Shown here in pieces: positions 1-7,408 of a stretch of 64,000 bases of DNA. Both the position numbers and the translations under genes were made by a program. Numbering within the stretch: position 1 is the first letter of the stretch; each line of letters starts with the position of its first letter. The notes beneath the pieces were generated by a model that saw only the letters and a program-made list of their open reading frames with translations, had not been told where the DNA came from and did not search any database. The stretch comes from JAKACA01 sp963769255. Lineage in GTDB: Bacteria; Actinomycetota; Acidimicrobiia; Acidimicrobiales; Bog-793. The DNA is taken from the NCBI GenBank assembly GCA_963769255.1, contig CAVYKV010000003.1, forward strand, positions 310,001 through 374,000, in the 5' to 3' direction.

Positions 1-757
1 ACGGCCTCTCCACGTCGCCCGGGACGATGGCGGCGCCCTTCGGGGCGAGCACACCGGCCGCCGCAAGGACGGAGCGCACCTCGACAGGCGTCAGCTCGGC
101 GTTCTTCGCCGAAAAGGGATCGATGGAGGGCGGGATCTCGACGACAGCGTCGCCGGGGATGAAGGACGGCGCGTAGGCGCGGCGGGAGAAGACAAAGGCG
201 CGGAAGTGCTCAAGGTGCGGCCTCAGGAACTCCCAGCCGGAACGCGTCCAGTCGTTCTGCTCGTCGACCCCGACGTGGCAGCGCCACACGAGGTGGGCGC
301 CGGCGGCGGCGAGCCGCGTCGACATGCCGGCTGTCTGCGGATCGTGCAAGAGGACGACGTCCCCCGGCCTCACGATGTCGGCGAACTCGGCGCCCCGTTC
401 ATCGGTGAGCCGGCGGTAGTGCTCGGCTGCTTCCGGGCTGATCTCCCCCTCGCCGGGGAAGCCGTGCAGGTGGTTGTGCAGCCGCTTGGTGGTGTCGAAG
501 AAGCGGGCATCGCCGTCGATGACCGACCAGCGCACGTCGATGCCGACGTCGAGGCAATAGCCGACGAGCACCTTCAGCATCTCGGCGACGCCGCCGCCCG
601 ACGAGGTCGTGTTGACGTTCCAGACCGTGACGCCGTCCAGCTCGCGCCGCGCCGTGGCCGCCATCTCCTCGAGGGCGCGGAAGCGCTCGGCACCGATGAG
701 GGGCTCGAAACGGCCGAGGGGAAGCGGTCCGATCGCGACGCTGCGAACTCCGGGCAC
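1..757 (-). CDS. Trehalose synthase, GT4 glycosyltransferase (TreT-like), 3' end cut by window edge
   Basis: The 252 visible N-terminal residues match the retaining GT-B trehalose glycosyltransferring synthase/phosphorylase family, which joins a nucleotide-activated or phosphorylated glucose with glucose to make trehalose. Visible signatures are the glycine loop TSSGGGVAEML (about residues 51-61), FFDTTKRLHNHLHG (about 86-99), VLLHDPQTAG (about 135-144) and VWRCHVGVDEQNDW (about 157-170). These lie in the acceptor-binding N-terminal Rossmann domain; the donor-binding domain is beyond the window. The GTG start at 757 is preceded by GAGGGAG about 10 nt upstream. Family assignment is strong; the exact donor (UDP/ADP-glucose or glucose-1-phosphate) cannot be told from this half. 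Confidence 0.88.
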   Translation of the reverse strand, partial: MPGVRSVAIGPLPLGRFEPLIGAERFRALEEMAATARRELDGVTVWNVNTTSSGGGVAEMLKVLVGYCLDVGIDVRWSVIDGDARFFDTTKRLHNHLHGFPGEGEISPEAAEHYRRLTDERGAEFADIVRPGDVVLLHDPQTAGMSTRLAAAGAHLVWRCHVGVDEQNDWTRSGWEFLRPHLEHFRAFVFSRRAYAPSFIPGDAVVEIPPSIDPFSAKNAELTPVEVRSVLAAAGVLAPKGAAIVPGDVERP

Positions 758-892
758 GGGACAGATTCTCCCTCATCGAGGGCGGGCGTGCCCGGAATCT
801 GCCCGCTCGTCGCTGCGAATCCCTTGCGGATGGGGCCGCCGCCTTGCGCGCTGGACGAGCGCGTGACTGCGGGCGGAGCGTGGCGGGAGGTC

Positions 893-1096
893 GGCGATGG
901 CGGCTGCGTCGCCGTCGGATACGCGGCTGCCGGCCCGAGCGGGACGTCCTCGGCCCTTGCCGAGACGCTGGCCGGCTCCACCTGGAGGCTCTCCATCGTT
1001 CCGATGCCAGCAGGAGCCCAATCAGACACGATGTCCGGTATCTCCTGTCCTGCTGCCGACAGCTGCGTCGCCGCCGGGTCGGGACCGGACGGGGTC
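893..1096 (+). pseudogene. Remnant of a secreted SCxAVG-repeat protein
   Basis: The 418-bp gap between the trehalose synthase and the deaminase is not featureless. One forward frame reads GGCVAVGYAAAGPSGTSSAL, then a TWRLSIVPMPAG segment and SGISCPAADSCVAAGS. This resembles about one and a half units of the roughly 45-residue repeat with SCxAVG, ALAExWNGxxW and SGVSC motifs found in large secreted actinobacterial proteins. There is no start codon, signal peptide or further repeat, so I read it as a decayed fragment. The repeat family is recalled from memory. The same frame stays open on both sides only because of high GC. Confidence 0.5.
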
Positions 1097-1162
1097 AGGG
1101 CAGGACGACGCCCTCGTCGAGCAGAACTGAGGCGAACCTCGCCCGGCATCGGGGTCCGCCGG

Positions 1163-1168
1163 TAGCGT
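1163..1168 (+). promoter_or_regulatory. Putative -10 element (TAGCGT) for a leaderless transcript
   Basis: TAGCGT fits the actinobacterial TANNNT -10 pattern and ends 7 nt before the GTG at 1176. That would place the transcription start on, or one base from, the initiation codon. No Shine-Dalgarno sequence lies upstream of this GTG. The same arrangement recurs at 13990, 21136, 43124 and 54829. Confidence 0.45.
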
Positions 1169-1175
1169 TCGTGCC

Positions 1176-2243
1176 GTGACCTGCACCCCACCAATGGACG
1201 AGTCCCCGTCCCCGCCGGGCGGCTGGGACGAAGCATGGGTGCGGGACCTGCCGAAGGCGGAGGTCCACTGCCACCTCGAGGGCTGCATCGACCGGGACGT
1301 CGTGGCCCGGGCGGCCACCCGCCACGACGTCCGTCTCCCGTGGGAGGCCGAGGATGCCGATTGGCGCATCCAGAACCTCGCCGACCTGCTCGGCTACCTG
1401 GACTTCGCCTGCGCCCTCCTCGACACGCCGGACGAGCTCGCCGCCGTCGCCTACGCGGCCGCCCGCCACGCCTCCGCCTCGGGGACCCGCCACCTGGACG
1501 TCATCGTCACGCCACGCCATTGGGAGGCGTGGCGGGGGCGGCTCGCCGCCATGGTCGAGGCCATCGACGAGGGCTGCCGGCAGGCTGAGGCTGACGGCCT
1601 CGCTCCCATCGGCCTCTGCCTCTCGGTCAACCGGCAGGAGCCGGCGTCGGCGGCGGGCGAGATGGTCGACTGGATGATCGCCACGCACCATCCACGAGTC
1701 GTGGCGCTCTCCATCGATGGCAACGAACGACTCGGCTCCAACAACGAGCGGTTCGCCTCGGCGTTCGCCCGGGCGGCGGAGGGTGGGTTTCGGCGGTGTG
1801 CCCACGCCGGCGAGTCGAGCGGGCCCGAAGGCGTACGGGAAGCCATCGAGGTCCTCGGCGCCGAGCGAATCGACCACGGGGTGCGGGCCGTGGACGACCC
1901 GGTCCTCGTTGCGGAGCTGGTCAGTCGCGCCGTGCCACTCGACGTCTGCCCGACGTCCAACTGCCTCCTCGGCGTCGTCCCGAGCCTCGCCGACCATCCG
2001 GTCGACCGCCTCCGTCTGGCGGGGGTGCGACTGTCGCTCAACACGGATGACCCCCTCATCTACGGTTGCGACCTCGCCGGAGAGTACGTCAGCACGGGAC
2101 GGGCCTTCGGCTGGGGCCGGACGGCGCTGGCCGGCGTCGCTCGCACGTCGATCGAGTCGTGTTTTGCACCCGAGGAGCGCAAGGTGGCGCTGCTCGGCGA
2201 GCTCGATGCCTATCTCGCCGCCGGCGGGACGCCGTCGCCGTGA
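1176..2243 (+). CDS. Adenosine deaminase family hydrolase
   Basis: The 355-residue protein is an amidohydrolase-fold deaminase of the adenosine/aminodeoxyfutalosine deaminase type, a cytosolic zinc enzyme releasing ammonia from an adenine nucleoside. Metal and catalytic motifs are all present: HCHLEG (His31, His33), HAGES (His210, catalytic Glu213), RIDHG (His234) and NTDDP (Asp291-Asp292). The GTG at 1176 is supported by a -10-like hexamer 7 nt upstream; ATG 1194 is the alternative. Its stop overlaps the GTG of the thioesterase gene, so the two are probably cotranscribed, although no shared pathway is obvious. Adenosine versus aminodeoxyfutalosine as substrate is not resolved; no menaquinone genes are nearby. 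Confidence 0.85.
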   Translation: MTCTPPMDESPSPPGGWDEAWVRDLPKAEVHCHLEGCIDRDVVARAATRHDVRLPWEAEDADWRIQNLADLLGYLDFACALLDTPDELAAVAYAAARHASASGTRHLDVIVTPRHWEAWRGRLAAMVEAIDEGCRQAEADGLAPIGLCLSVNRQEPASAAGEMVDWMIATHHPRVVALSIDGNERLGSNNERFASAFARAAEGGFRRCAHAGESSGPEGVREAIEVLGAERIDHGVRAVDDPVLVAELVSRAVPLDVCPTSNCLLGVVPSLADHPVDRLRLAGVRLSLNTDDPLIYGCDLAGEYVSTGRAFGWGRTALAGVARTSIESCFAPEERKVALLGELDAYLAAGGTPSP

Positions 2244-2995
2244 GCGAGCTGGAGGAGGTGACGGATGACCCCGGCGGCATCGTGGCCCTGCCGGCGCGCG
2301 GTCGGGTCTACACCGGTGAGCGGACGGTACGACTCGGCGACGCCACACCGGGAGGGCGGGTCCGCTTCGACGCCGTCGCCACCTTCCTGCAGGACGTCGC
2401 TGAGGACGATGCCGCCGACGCCGGCTGGCCAGCCTCGATCGGCTGGGTGCTGCGCCGTTGTGCCGTGACCGTAAGGCGCTTCCCGGTGCGCTCCGAGCGG
2501 GTGACGTTGCAGACGTTCTGCTCCGGCTCGGGGGCGCGCTGGGCAGAGCGGACGACGACGGTGACCGGCGACGGCGGCGGTCTGCTGCAGGCCAGGGCGC
2601 TCTGGGTTGCCGTCGATGCCCGCACGGGGCGACCGGTCCGGTTGGGCGACTTCTTCCACGAGGTGTACGGGCCCTCGACGGGCGGCCGGAGCGTGTCGTC
2701 CCGTCTCTCGCTGTCCGGGCCTCGCGGCGACGACCGGCGGCCCTGGCCGGTGCGGGCAACTGACCTCGACGTGTGGCGACACGTCAACAACGCCGTGCAC
2801 TGGCAGGTGGTGGAGGACGCCCTGAGCGCTGTCGACTGGGTGCCGTCGTTCGCCGAGCTCGAGTACAACGAGGCCATCGTCGCCTCCGACGCGCCCGAGC
2901 TGGTGACGCAGCGCGCGCCAGGCGAGCTGTTCGTGTGGCTGGCGGAGGGTGACCGTGTGTTGGCCTCGGCCCGAGCGATGGCGGGGTCCGGATAG
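2240..2995 (+). CDS. Acyl-ACP thioesterase-like double hotdog protein
   Basis: The 251-residue protein resembles the FatA/FatB acyl-ACP thioesterase family, which hydrolyses acyl-ACP to free fatty acid in the cytosol. The N-terminal hotdog starts around RFDAVATFLQDVAEDDA with a WVLRRCAVTVRRFP strand. The second hotdog carries DLDVWRHVNNAVHWQVVEDA, matching the family's D-x-x-x-H-V-N-N-x-x-Y/W helix and supplying the conserved Asn and His. The start is the GTG at 2240, which overlaps the deaminase stop as GTGA, so translation is likely coupled. A short convergent gap of 104 bp separates it from the kelch gene. Family confidence is good; chain-length preference is unknown. Confidence 0.8.
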   Translation: MSELEEVTDDPGGIVALPARGRVYTGERTVRLGDATPGGRVRFDAVATFLQDVAEDDAADAGWPASIGWVLRRCAVTVRRFPVRSERVTLQTFCSGSGARWAERTTTVTGDGGGLLQARALWVAVDARTGRPVRLGDFFHEVYGPSTGGRSVSSRLSLSGPRGDDRRPWPVRATDLDVWRHVNNAVHWQVVEDALSAVDWVPSFAELEYNEAIVASDAPELVTQRAPGELFVWLAEGDRVLASARAMAGSG

Positions 2996-3099
2996 CGATC
3001 GGTTCTGGCGCTGGGAAACGGGCAACCGGCGCGCCGCCCTCCAGCTTGCCGTCTCCTGCGTCGAGCCTGGCGGCGTGAGAGACCCTGCGAGCTGCCCGG

Positions 3100-4431
3100 C
3101 TAGCTCGGGACGGCCGACGCCTGGTTCGAGGCCGCTCCGGTGCCGACGGCGTTGACCGCCTTCACGACGAAGTAGTACCGGACGTGAGCCTTGAGACCCC
3201 GCACGGTGTAGCTGAAGACGGACGGCGCCAGGGGCTTTACCGTGAGCGGCTTTGTCGACTCGTGGCCGAGCTTCGTTCCCTCGTAGACGTCGTAACCCTT
3301 GATCGGTTTGCCACCGTCGGAAACGGGCGCCTTCCAAGTGAGCCTGACGCGCAAGGCGCCACGAGTGGCCCTCAAATCCAGCGGCGGACTCGGCGCCCTC
3401 GGAGGAGCGACCCAGGTCCAGGTGTCGTCGAGCGATGGGTAGCCAGAGAAGAGGATCAGCTGGTCCGAGCTGGCGTCGAATGCGATGGTGCCTGCCTGCC
3501 GCCCCGGCGGGACCGACGAGGGAGCGAGCTTCACCCACGTCCTCCCCGTCCAGCTCCACGTGTCGGCGAGGTTGTCAGCACCATAACCACCGCCGAAGAG
3601 CAGGAGCTGCGACGACGCCTCGTCATCCCCCATCGCGGCGAAGGCCCGAGCAGTCGGGTGGGTCGCCGGGCTCAGCTTGGCCCATCCGGTCGTCGTCCAG
3701 AGCCAGGTGCGGGCAAGCCCCAGCGGATCGGTCTGATTCTCGCCCCCGAAGAGCACGAGCTGGTTCGTGGCGGAGTCAACGGCGAGCGAGCTGCCGGCGC
3801 TGGGCGCCAGACCGGGCGTTGAGGCCGAGGCCTCCGTCCAGGTCGTCCCGTTCCAGGTCCACGTGTCGCCGAAGAAGGAGTAGGCGTCCGGATCCTCGCC
3901 TCCGAAGAGGACGAGGTGGCCGGAAGCTGCGTCGTAAGCCATGGAGGCATAGGCGCGGCCGCCCGGGCTCTTTGCCGGGTGGAGCTCGGACCAGGTAGTC
4001 CCGTTCCAGGTCCAGGTGTCGTTGAGCTCGCCGCCGTGGCCGAGACCGCCGAGCGTCTCCTCGCCCCCGAAGAGCACCATCTGCCGCGTCGTGGCGTCAT
4101 AGGCCATGGCGGCGCCGAAGCGCGGGGAGGGGCTCTTGGGGGGTGACGCCTCCGTCCAGTCGGCACCGTTCCAGGTCCAGGTGTTCCCGAGGATGTTGTC
4201 GCTGGTCCCGATACCCCCGAAGAGCACGATTCTGTGGGTGGCGGGGTCGTACGCCATTGCACCGTCCTGGCACGCTGGCGGTGTCCTGGTCGGCTTGAGC
4301 TCGGCCCACGTGGCGGGCTTGGCGCGGACGGCCGGGGCGGCACCGGTCCAACCGGCAGCGACGAGCAAGCCGGATGTCGAGAGGAGGAGGGCGACGGTCG
4401 CCTTGCCGAGCATCACCTTGCGTCGAGCCAT
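3100..4431 (-). CDS. Secreted kelch-repeat protein with C-terminal fibronectin type III domain
   Basis: The 443-residue protein starts with a classical Sec signal peptide (MARRKVMLGK, then a hydrophobic stretch ending near AAPAVRA). Six kelch-type blades follow, each with an (M)AYD-x-(3-8)-LVLFGG strand and a DTWTWNG-x-x-W strand, enough for a beta-propeller. About 95 C-terminal residues after PPRAPSPPLDL form an FN3 domain (WKAPVSDGGKPIKGYDVY, then YYFVVKAVNAVG). The ATG at 4431 is preferred because a GGGGGG tract lies 9 nt upstream; ATG 4437 is too close to it. It is divergent from the ABC exporter genes. Export and a binding or adhesive role are inferred; no catalytic residues are apparent. 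Confidence 0.85.
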   Translation of the reverse strand: MARRKVMLGKATVALLLSTSGLLVAAGWTGAAPAVRAKPATWAELKPTRTPPACQDGAMAYDPATHRIVLFGGIGTSDNILGNTWTWNGADWTEASPPKSPSPRFGAAMAYDATTRQMVLFGGEETLGGLGHGGELNDTWTWNGTTWSELHPAKSPGGRAYASMAYDAASGHLVLFGGEDPDAYSFFGDTWTWNGTTWTEASASTPGLAPSAGSSLAVDSATNQLVLFGGENQTDPLGLARTWLWTTTGWAKLSPATHPTARAFAAMGDDEASSQLLLFGGGYGADNLADTWSWTGRTWVKLAPSSVPPGRQAGTIAFDASSDQLILFSGYPSLDDTWTWVAPPRAPSPPLDLRATRGALRVRLTWKAPVSDGGKPIKGYDVYEGTKLGHESTKPLTVKPLAPSVFSYTVRGLKAHVRYYFVVKAVNAVGTGAASNQASAVPS

Positions 4432-4635
4432 CGTCATCGTCCCCCCGGAGTCGTCACACGACTGGCGCTCGGCGAGCGGGACAGCCGGCGCTGATCGTAC
4501 AGCCCGTCGGGGACTCGGCGGAGGGGCGATCCCGCCACGCCCCGGGGCTCTCGTACACTTGGGCATCCCGGCTGACACATCGGGCTGTTGTTGTATCTCA
4601 AGAAACGAGCCCGTTGCGCCGATGATCACCACATC

Positions 4636-5640
4636 ATGAAGGCTCGTCGTGACGTCCCGCGTGCCCGGGATTGCGAGGGTGGCCCGGCCGTGCGCTTTTC
4701 CGGCGTCGTTCACCGGTACGGCACGCTCGTCGCCCTCGATCATCTCGACCTCGAGGTGGCCCGCGGCGAGACGCTCGCACTCCTCGGGCCGAACGGCGCC
4801 GGGAAGTCCACGGCGATCTCCGTGCTCCTCGGGCTGCAGCGCCCTCAGGAGGGCGAGGTCTCCGTGCTCGGCACGGACTCGCGCTCCGCCATGGTCTCCG
4901 GCAGGGTGGGCGCCATGCTCCAGGTCGGCAGGGGGAGCGGCCTCCCCAACGGGGTGAAGATCGGCCAGCTCGTGGCAATGACCTCACGCCTCTACCGTCA
5001 TCCGGCGCCGGTCGATCGGACGCTGGCCCGTGCCGGGCTCACGGACCTGGCCGACCGCCAGACTCAGCGGCTCTCGGGTGGGCAGGCCCAACGGGTGCGC
5101 TTCGCACTGGCCATCGCGGGCGACCCCGACCTCGTCTTCCTGGACGAGCCGACTGCCGCCATGGACGTGGAGGGCAGGCGTGCTTTCTGGACCATGATGC
5201 GCGTCTTCGCCGGAGAGGGCCGCACCGTCGTCTTCGCCACCCATCACCTCGACGAGGCCGACGCCGTCTCCGACCGGATCGTCATGATCCGCAAGGGCGC
5301 CGTCGTGGCGAACGGGGCGGCCTCGGCGATCAAGGCGGCCGTGCCGACCCGGCGGGTCCGTTTCGTCGCGGAGCGGGCCGACGCCGCCCGATTGCGTGAG
5401 CTCGACGGCGTCAACGCCGCCTGCGTCCGCGGGTGCGAGGTCGTTCTCGACTCGCTCGACGCCGACGCCACCGTTCGGGCACTCGTGGCGTCGGGCGTGC
5501 TCTTCAGCGACCTCGAGGTGACCGGCGCCGATCTCGAGCAGGCCTTCATGGCGCTCACCTGCGACTTGGCGGCCGTGCGGACCGTGGAGGACGCAGTGGC
5601 CGGTCGAGTCGCTCACACCGTCAGCAAGCGGGCCATGTGA
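4636..5640 (+). CDS. ABC transporter ATP-binding protein (ABC-2 exporter type)
   Basis: The 334-residue ATPase belongs to the DrrA/CcmA-like exporter class. It has Walker A GPNGAGKST, signature LSGGQAQR, Walker B LVFLDEPTAAMD and the switch His in FATHHLDEAD. After the nucleotide-binding domain comes the roughly 100-residue C-terminal extension typical of DrrA-like proteins. ATG 4636 has no clear Shine-Dalgarno site; a GTG at 4690 with GAGGGTGG upstream would give a protein starting VRFSGVVHRYG and is a real alternative. It overlaps the permease start at 5637 and should form a two-gene exporter with it. The substrate is not predictable. Confidence 0.88.
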   Translation: MKARRDVPRARDCEGGPAVRFSGVVHRYGTLVALDHLDLEVARGETLALLGPNGAGKSTAISVLLGLQRPQEGEVSVLGTDSRSAMVSGRVGAMLQVGRGSGLPNGVKIGQLVAMTSRLYRHPAPVDRTLARAGLTDLADRQTQRLSGGQAQRVRFALAIAGDPDLVFLDEPTAAMDVEGRRAFWTMMRVFAGEGRTVVFATHHLDEADAVSDRIVMIRKGAVVANGAASAIKAAVPTRRVRFVAERADAARLRELDGVNAACVRGCEVVLDSLDADATVRALVASGVLFSDLEVTGADLEQAFMALTCDLAAVRTVEDAVAGRVAHTVSKRAM

Positions 5641-6386
5641 CGGGGCTCTTCTCGTTCCTGCGGTTCGAGGTGGCGCGCCTCATGCGAAACCCCCGCTACG
5701 TCGCCATCACGGTCGGCTTTCCCGTCATCTTCTACGTCCTCTTCCTGCACAGCCTGGAGCCGGCCGTGCACATCGCCGGCACGACCTGGAACACCTACTT
5801 CATGGTCTCGATGGCCAGCTTCGGCGCGATGGTCGCCGCCCTCAACGCCGGCGGGACGCGCCTGGCGTCGGAGCGTGCGGCCGGCTGGACGCGGCAGCTG
5901 CGGGTGACGCCGCTGCCAGCGTGGAGCTACATCTCCACGAAGATCGCTGCTTCGCTCGTCATCGCCCTGCCCGTGATCTGCCTCGTCGAGCTGACGGGCC
6001 TGCTCATGGGCGGCGTGCGGCTCGAGCCGGGCGCCTGGGTGGCCCTGACCCTCGTGTTGTGGGCAAGCACCCTTCCCTTCGTCGTCCTCGGTGTGCTCGT
6101 CGGGTTCGTCGCCTCGACCGAGACCGCCTACCCGCTCGTCACCGCCCTCATGTTCCTCTTGAGCTTTTTCGGCGGCCTCTTCACGCCCGTGCGCAGCATG
6201 CCCTCGGCGCTCCGACACGTCGCCAACCTGCTGCCGAGCTACCACGGCGCCTCCGTGGGCTGGGCCGTCGTGGCCGGACGCCTCCCTCAGCTCCGCGATG
6301 CCGGCGTTCTCGTCGTCTACGTGCTCGTCCTCGGGCTGGCCGTCGTCTGGCGCCACCGCGCCGAGGAGTCCCGGGCCTTCGCCTGA
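5637..6386 (+). CDS. ABC-2 type membrane permease
   Basis: The 249-residue integral membrane protein has about six predicted transmembrane segments, for example VGFPVIFYVLFLHSL, ALVIALPVICLVELTGLLMG, LPFVVLGVLVGFVA and AGVLVVYVLVLGLAVV. It also has the ABC-2 family's soluble coupling region SERAAGWTRQLRVTPLPAW. Starting at the GTG of a GTGA overlap with the upstream ATPase stop, it is the membrane partner of that ATPase. Such pairs export lipids, antibiotics or cell-envelope components; nothing nearby indicates which. Confidence 0.88.
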   Translation: MTGLFSFLRFEVARLMRNPRYVAITVGFPVIFYVLFLHSLEPAVHIAGTTWNTYFMVSMASFGAMVAALNAGGTRLASERAAGWTRQLRVTPLPAWSYISTKIAASLVIALPVICLVELTGLLMGGVRLEPGAWVALTLVLWASTLPFVVLGVLVGFVASTETAYPLVTALMFLLSFFGGLFTPVRSMPSALRHVANLLPSYHGASVGWAVVAGRLPQLRDAGVLVVYVLVLGLAVVWRHRAEESRAFA

Positions 6387-6396
6387 GCCTGATTCA

Positions 6397-6639
6397 GTGC
6401 CGACTTCGGGGGGCCGACCGAGCGGGGTCTCGCCAACGGCGCAGGCTGCCCACGACGCGGCCGTCGTGGCGGGGAGCCAGACGTACGTCGATCCCGAGAC
6501 GGGTTTCTTCGTCTTCACGAGTGCAACGCTGGCGGCACGGGGCTACTGCTGCGGCAGCGGCTGCCGCCATTGCCCGTACGGCCCGGAGGAGCAGCGACGG
6601 GCAGGGCGTCCGGGCTCGGAGGCTTCCGAGAGGGAATGA
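6397..6639 (+). CDS. Small Cys-rich DUF5522-like protein
   Basis: This 80-residue protein starts at GTG 6397, 11 nt after the permease stop. Its core TYVDPETGFFVFTSATLAAR is followed by GYCCGSGCRHCPYGP, the hallmark of the small DUF5522 family with its CCGxGCRHCPY motif. The clustered Cys and His suggest zinc or Fe-S binding, but the function is unknown. The first 20 residues are low complexity and may not all be translated. It lies directly before the remnant cobalamin-binding-protein gene. Confidence 0.72.
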   Translation: MPTSGGRPSGVSPTAQAAHDAAVVAGSQTYVDPETGFFVFTSATLAARGYCCGSGCRHCPYGPEEQRRAGRPGSEASERE

Positions 6640-6646
6640 TTGAGTC

Positions 6647-6891
6647 GTGAGGATCGTCTCGTTGCTCCCATCGGCGACCGAGATCGTGTATGGGCTGGGG
6701 TTTGGCGACGATCTCTGCGGTGTCAGCTTCGACTGCGATTACCCGGAGGCCGCCTGCTTCGTCCCCGTCGTCTCCGTCACGGCCCTGCCCGTCGACGCCG
6801 TCGCTCAGTGCTCTGCAGATCGAACCTGAGGTCAGCGCCCGAGTGGCCGCAGGGGAGTCGATTTACACTCTCGACGACGTACTGCGAGTGC
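6647..6891 (+). pseudogene. Frameshifted, truncated BtuF-like cobalamin-binding protein
   Basis: From GTG 6647 the first frame reads VRIVSLLPSATEIVYGLG and continues to FDCDYPEAACFVPVVSVTAL. This is the N-terminus of cytosolic or periplasmic cobalamin/Fe(III)-binding proteins (periplasmic-binding fold, BtuF group). That frame stops at 6829. In a second frame the next family block appears (EPEVSARVAAGESIYTLDD), so a frameshift lies near 6800-6815. Similarity then ends after about 80 residues where roughly 280 are expected; the rest is deleted and an acetyltransferase gene follows on the other strand. Confidence 0.75.
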
Positions 6892-6896
6892 GGTCT

Positions 6897-7367
6897 TCAG
6901 CGAGTCGGTCGGAGGGCCGCCACATAGAGAGCGCACGGGTTGCCCGGTGGCCATCCCGGCAGGGGGTCGATGGCGTCGATCTGAACGAAACCTCGACGCC
7001 GCCAGAATGCCCGGGTGCCCTCGTAGGGCGCGTAGCCTGCTGAGCGGTCGAGCGTCTTCACTGCGACGACGCTGACGTCCTCCGCTCGGAGTTGGTCGAT
7101 CATGTGGCCGAGCAGACGGCTTCCCAGGCCGATCCCCCGTCGCTCCGGATGGACGGCCATCCAGAGGATCTCCGCCGCGTCTCTCGACCGGCGATCGACC
7201 ACGCTGAAGCCCGCCAGTCCGGCGTCGATGATCACCCACCCGTCGTGGGCTCCCAGGTCGTGCCGGACCTTTGCCGGGACGTCCTCCGTGAAGTACTCCG
7301 GAAGCCCTCGGACGATCTCCAGCACCGCCGGGAGATCATCGGCCTCGAAGGAACGAACGATCACCAT
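6897..7367 (-). CDS. GNAT family N-acetyltransferase
   Basis: The 156-residue protein shows the GCN5-related fold. An N-terminal strand MVIVRSFEADDLPAVLEIV leads to the acetyl-CoA pyrophosphate loop in HPERRGIGLGSRLL (motif A), and a C-terminal YEGTRAFWRRRGF motif B closes the fold. Length is normal. The ATG at 7367 begins the recognised domain. The acceptor (amine, amino acid or protein) cannot be predicted. It lies downstream of, and in the same direction as, the ABC permease, but a 41-bp gap and no overlap make cotranscription uncertain. Confidence 0.85.
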   Translation of the reverse strand: MVIVRSFEADDLPAVLEIVRGLPEYFTEDVPAKVRHDLGAHDGWVIIDAGLAGFSVVDRRSRDAAEILWMAVHPERRGIGLGSRLLGHMIDQLRAEDVSVVAVKTLDRSAGYAPYEGTRAFWRRRGFVQIDAIDPLPGWPPGNPCALYVAALRPTR

Positions 7368-7408
7368 GGAGTCAGTCTGGCGCCCCCGGCCGACGGAGCT
7401 CCCGGCCG

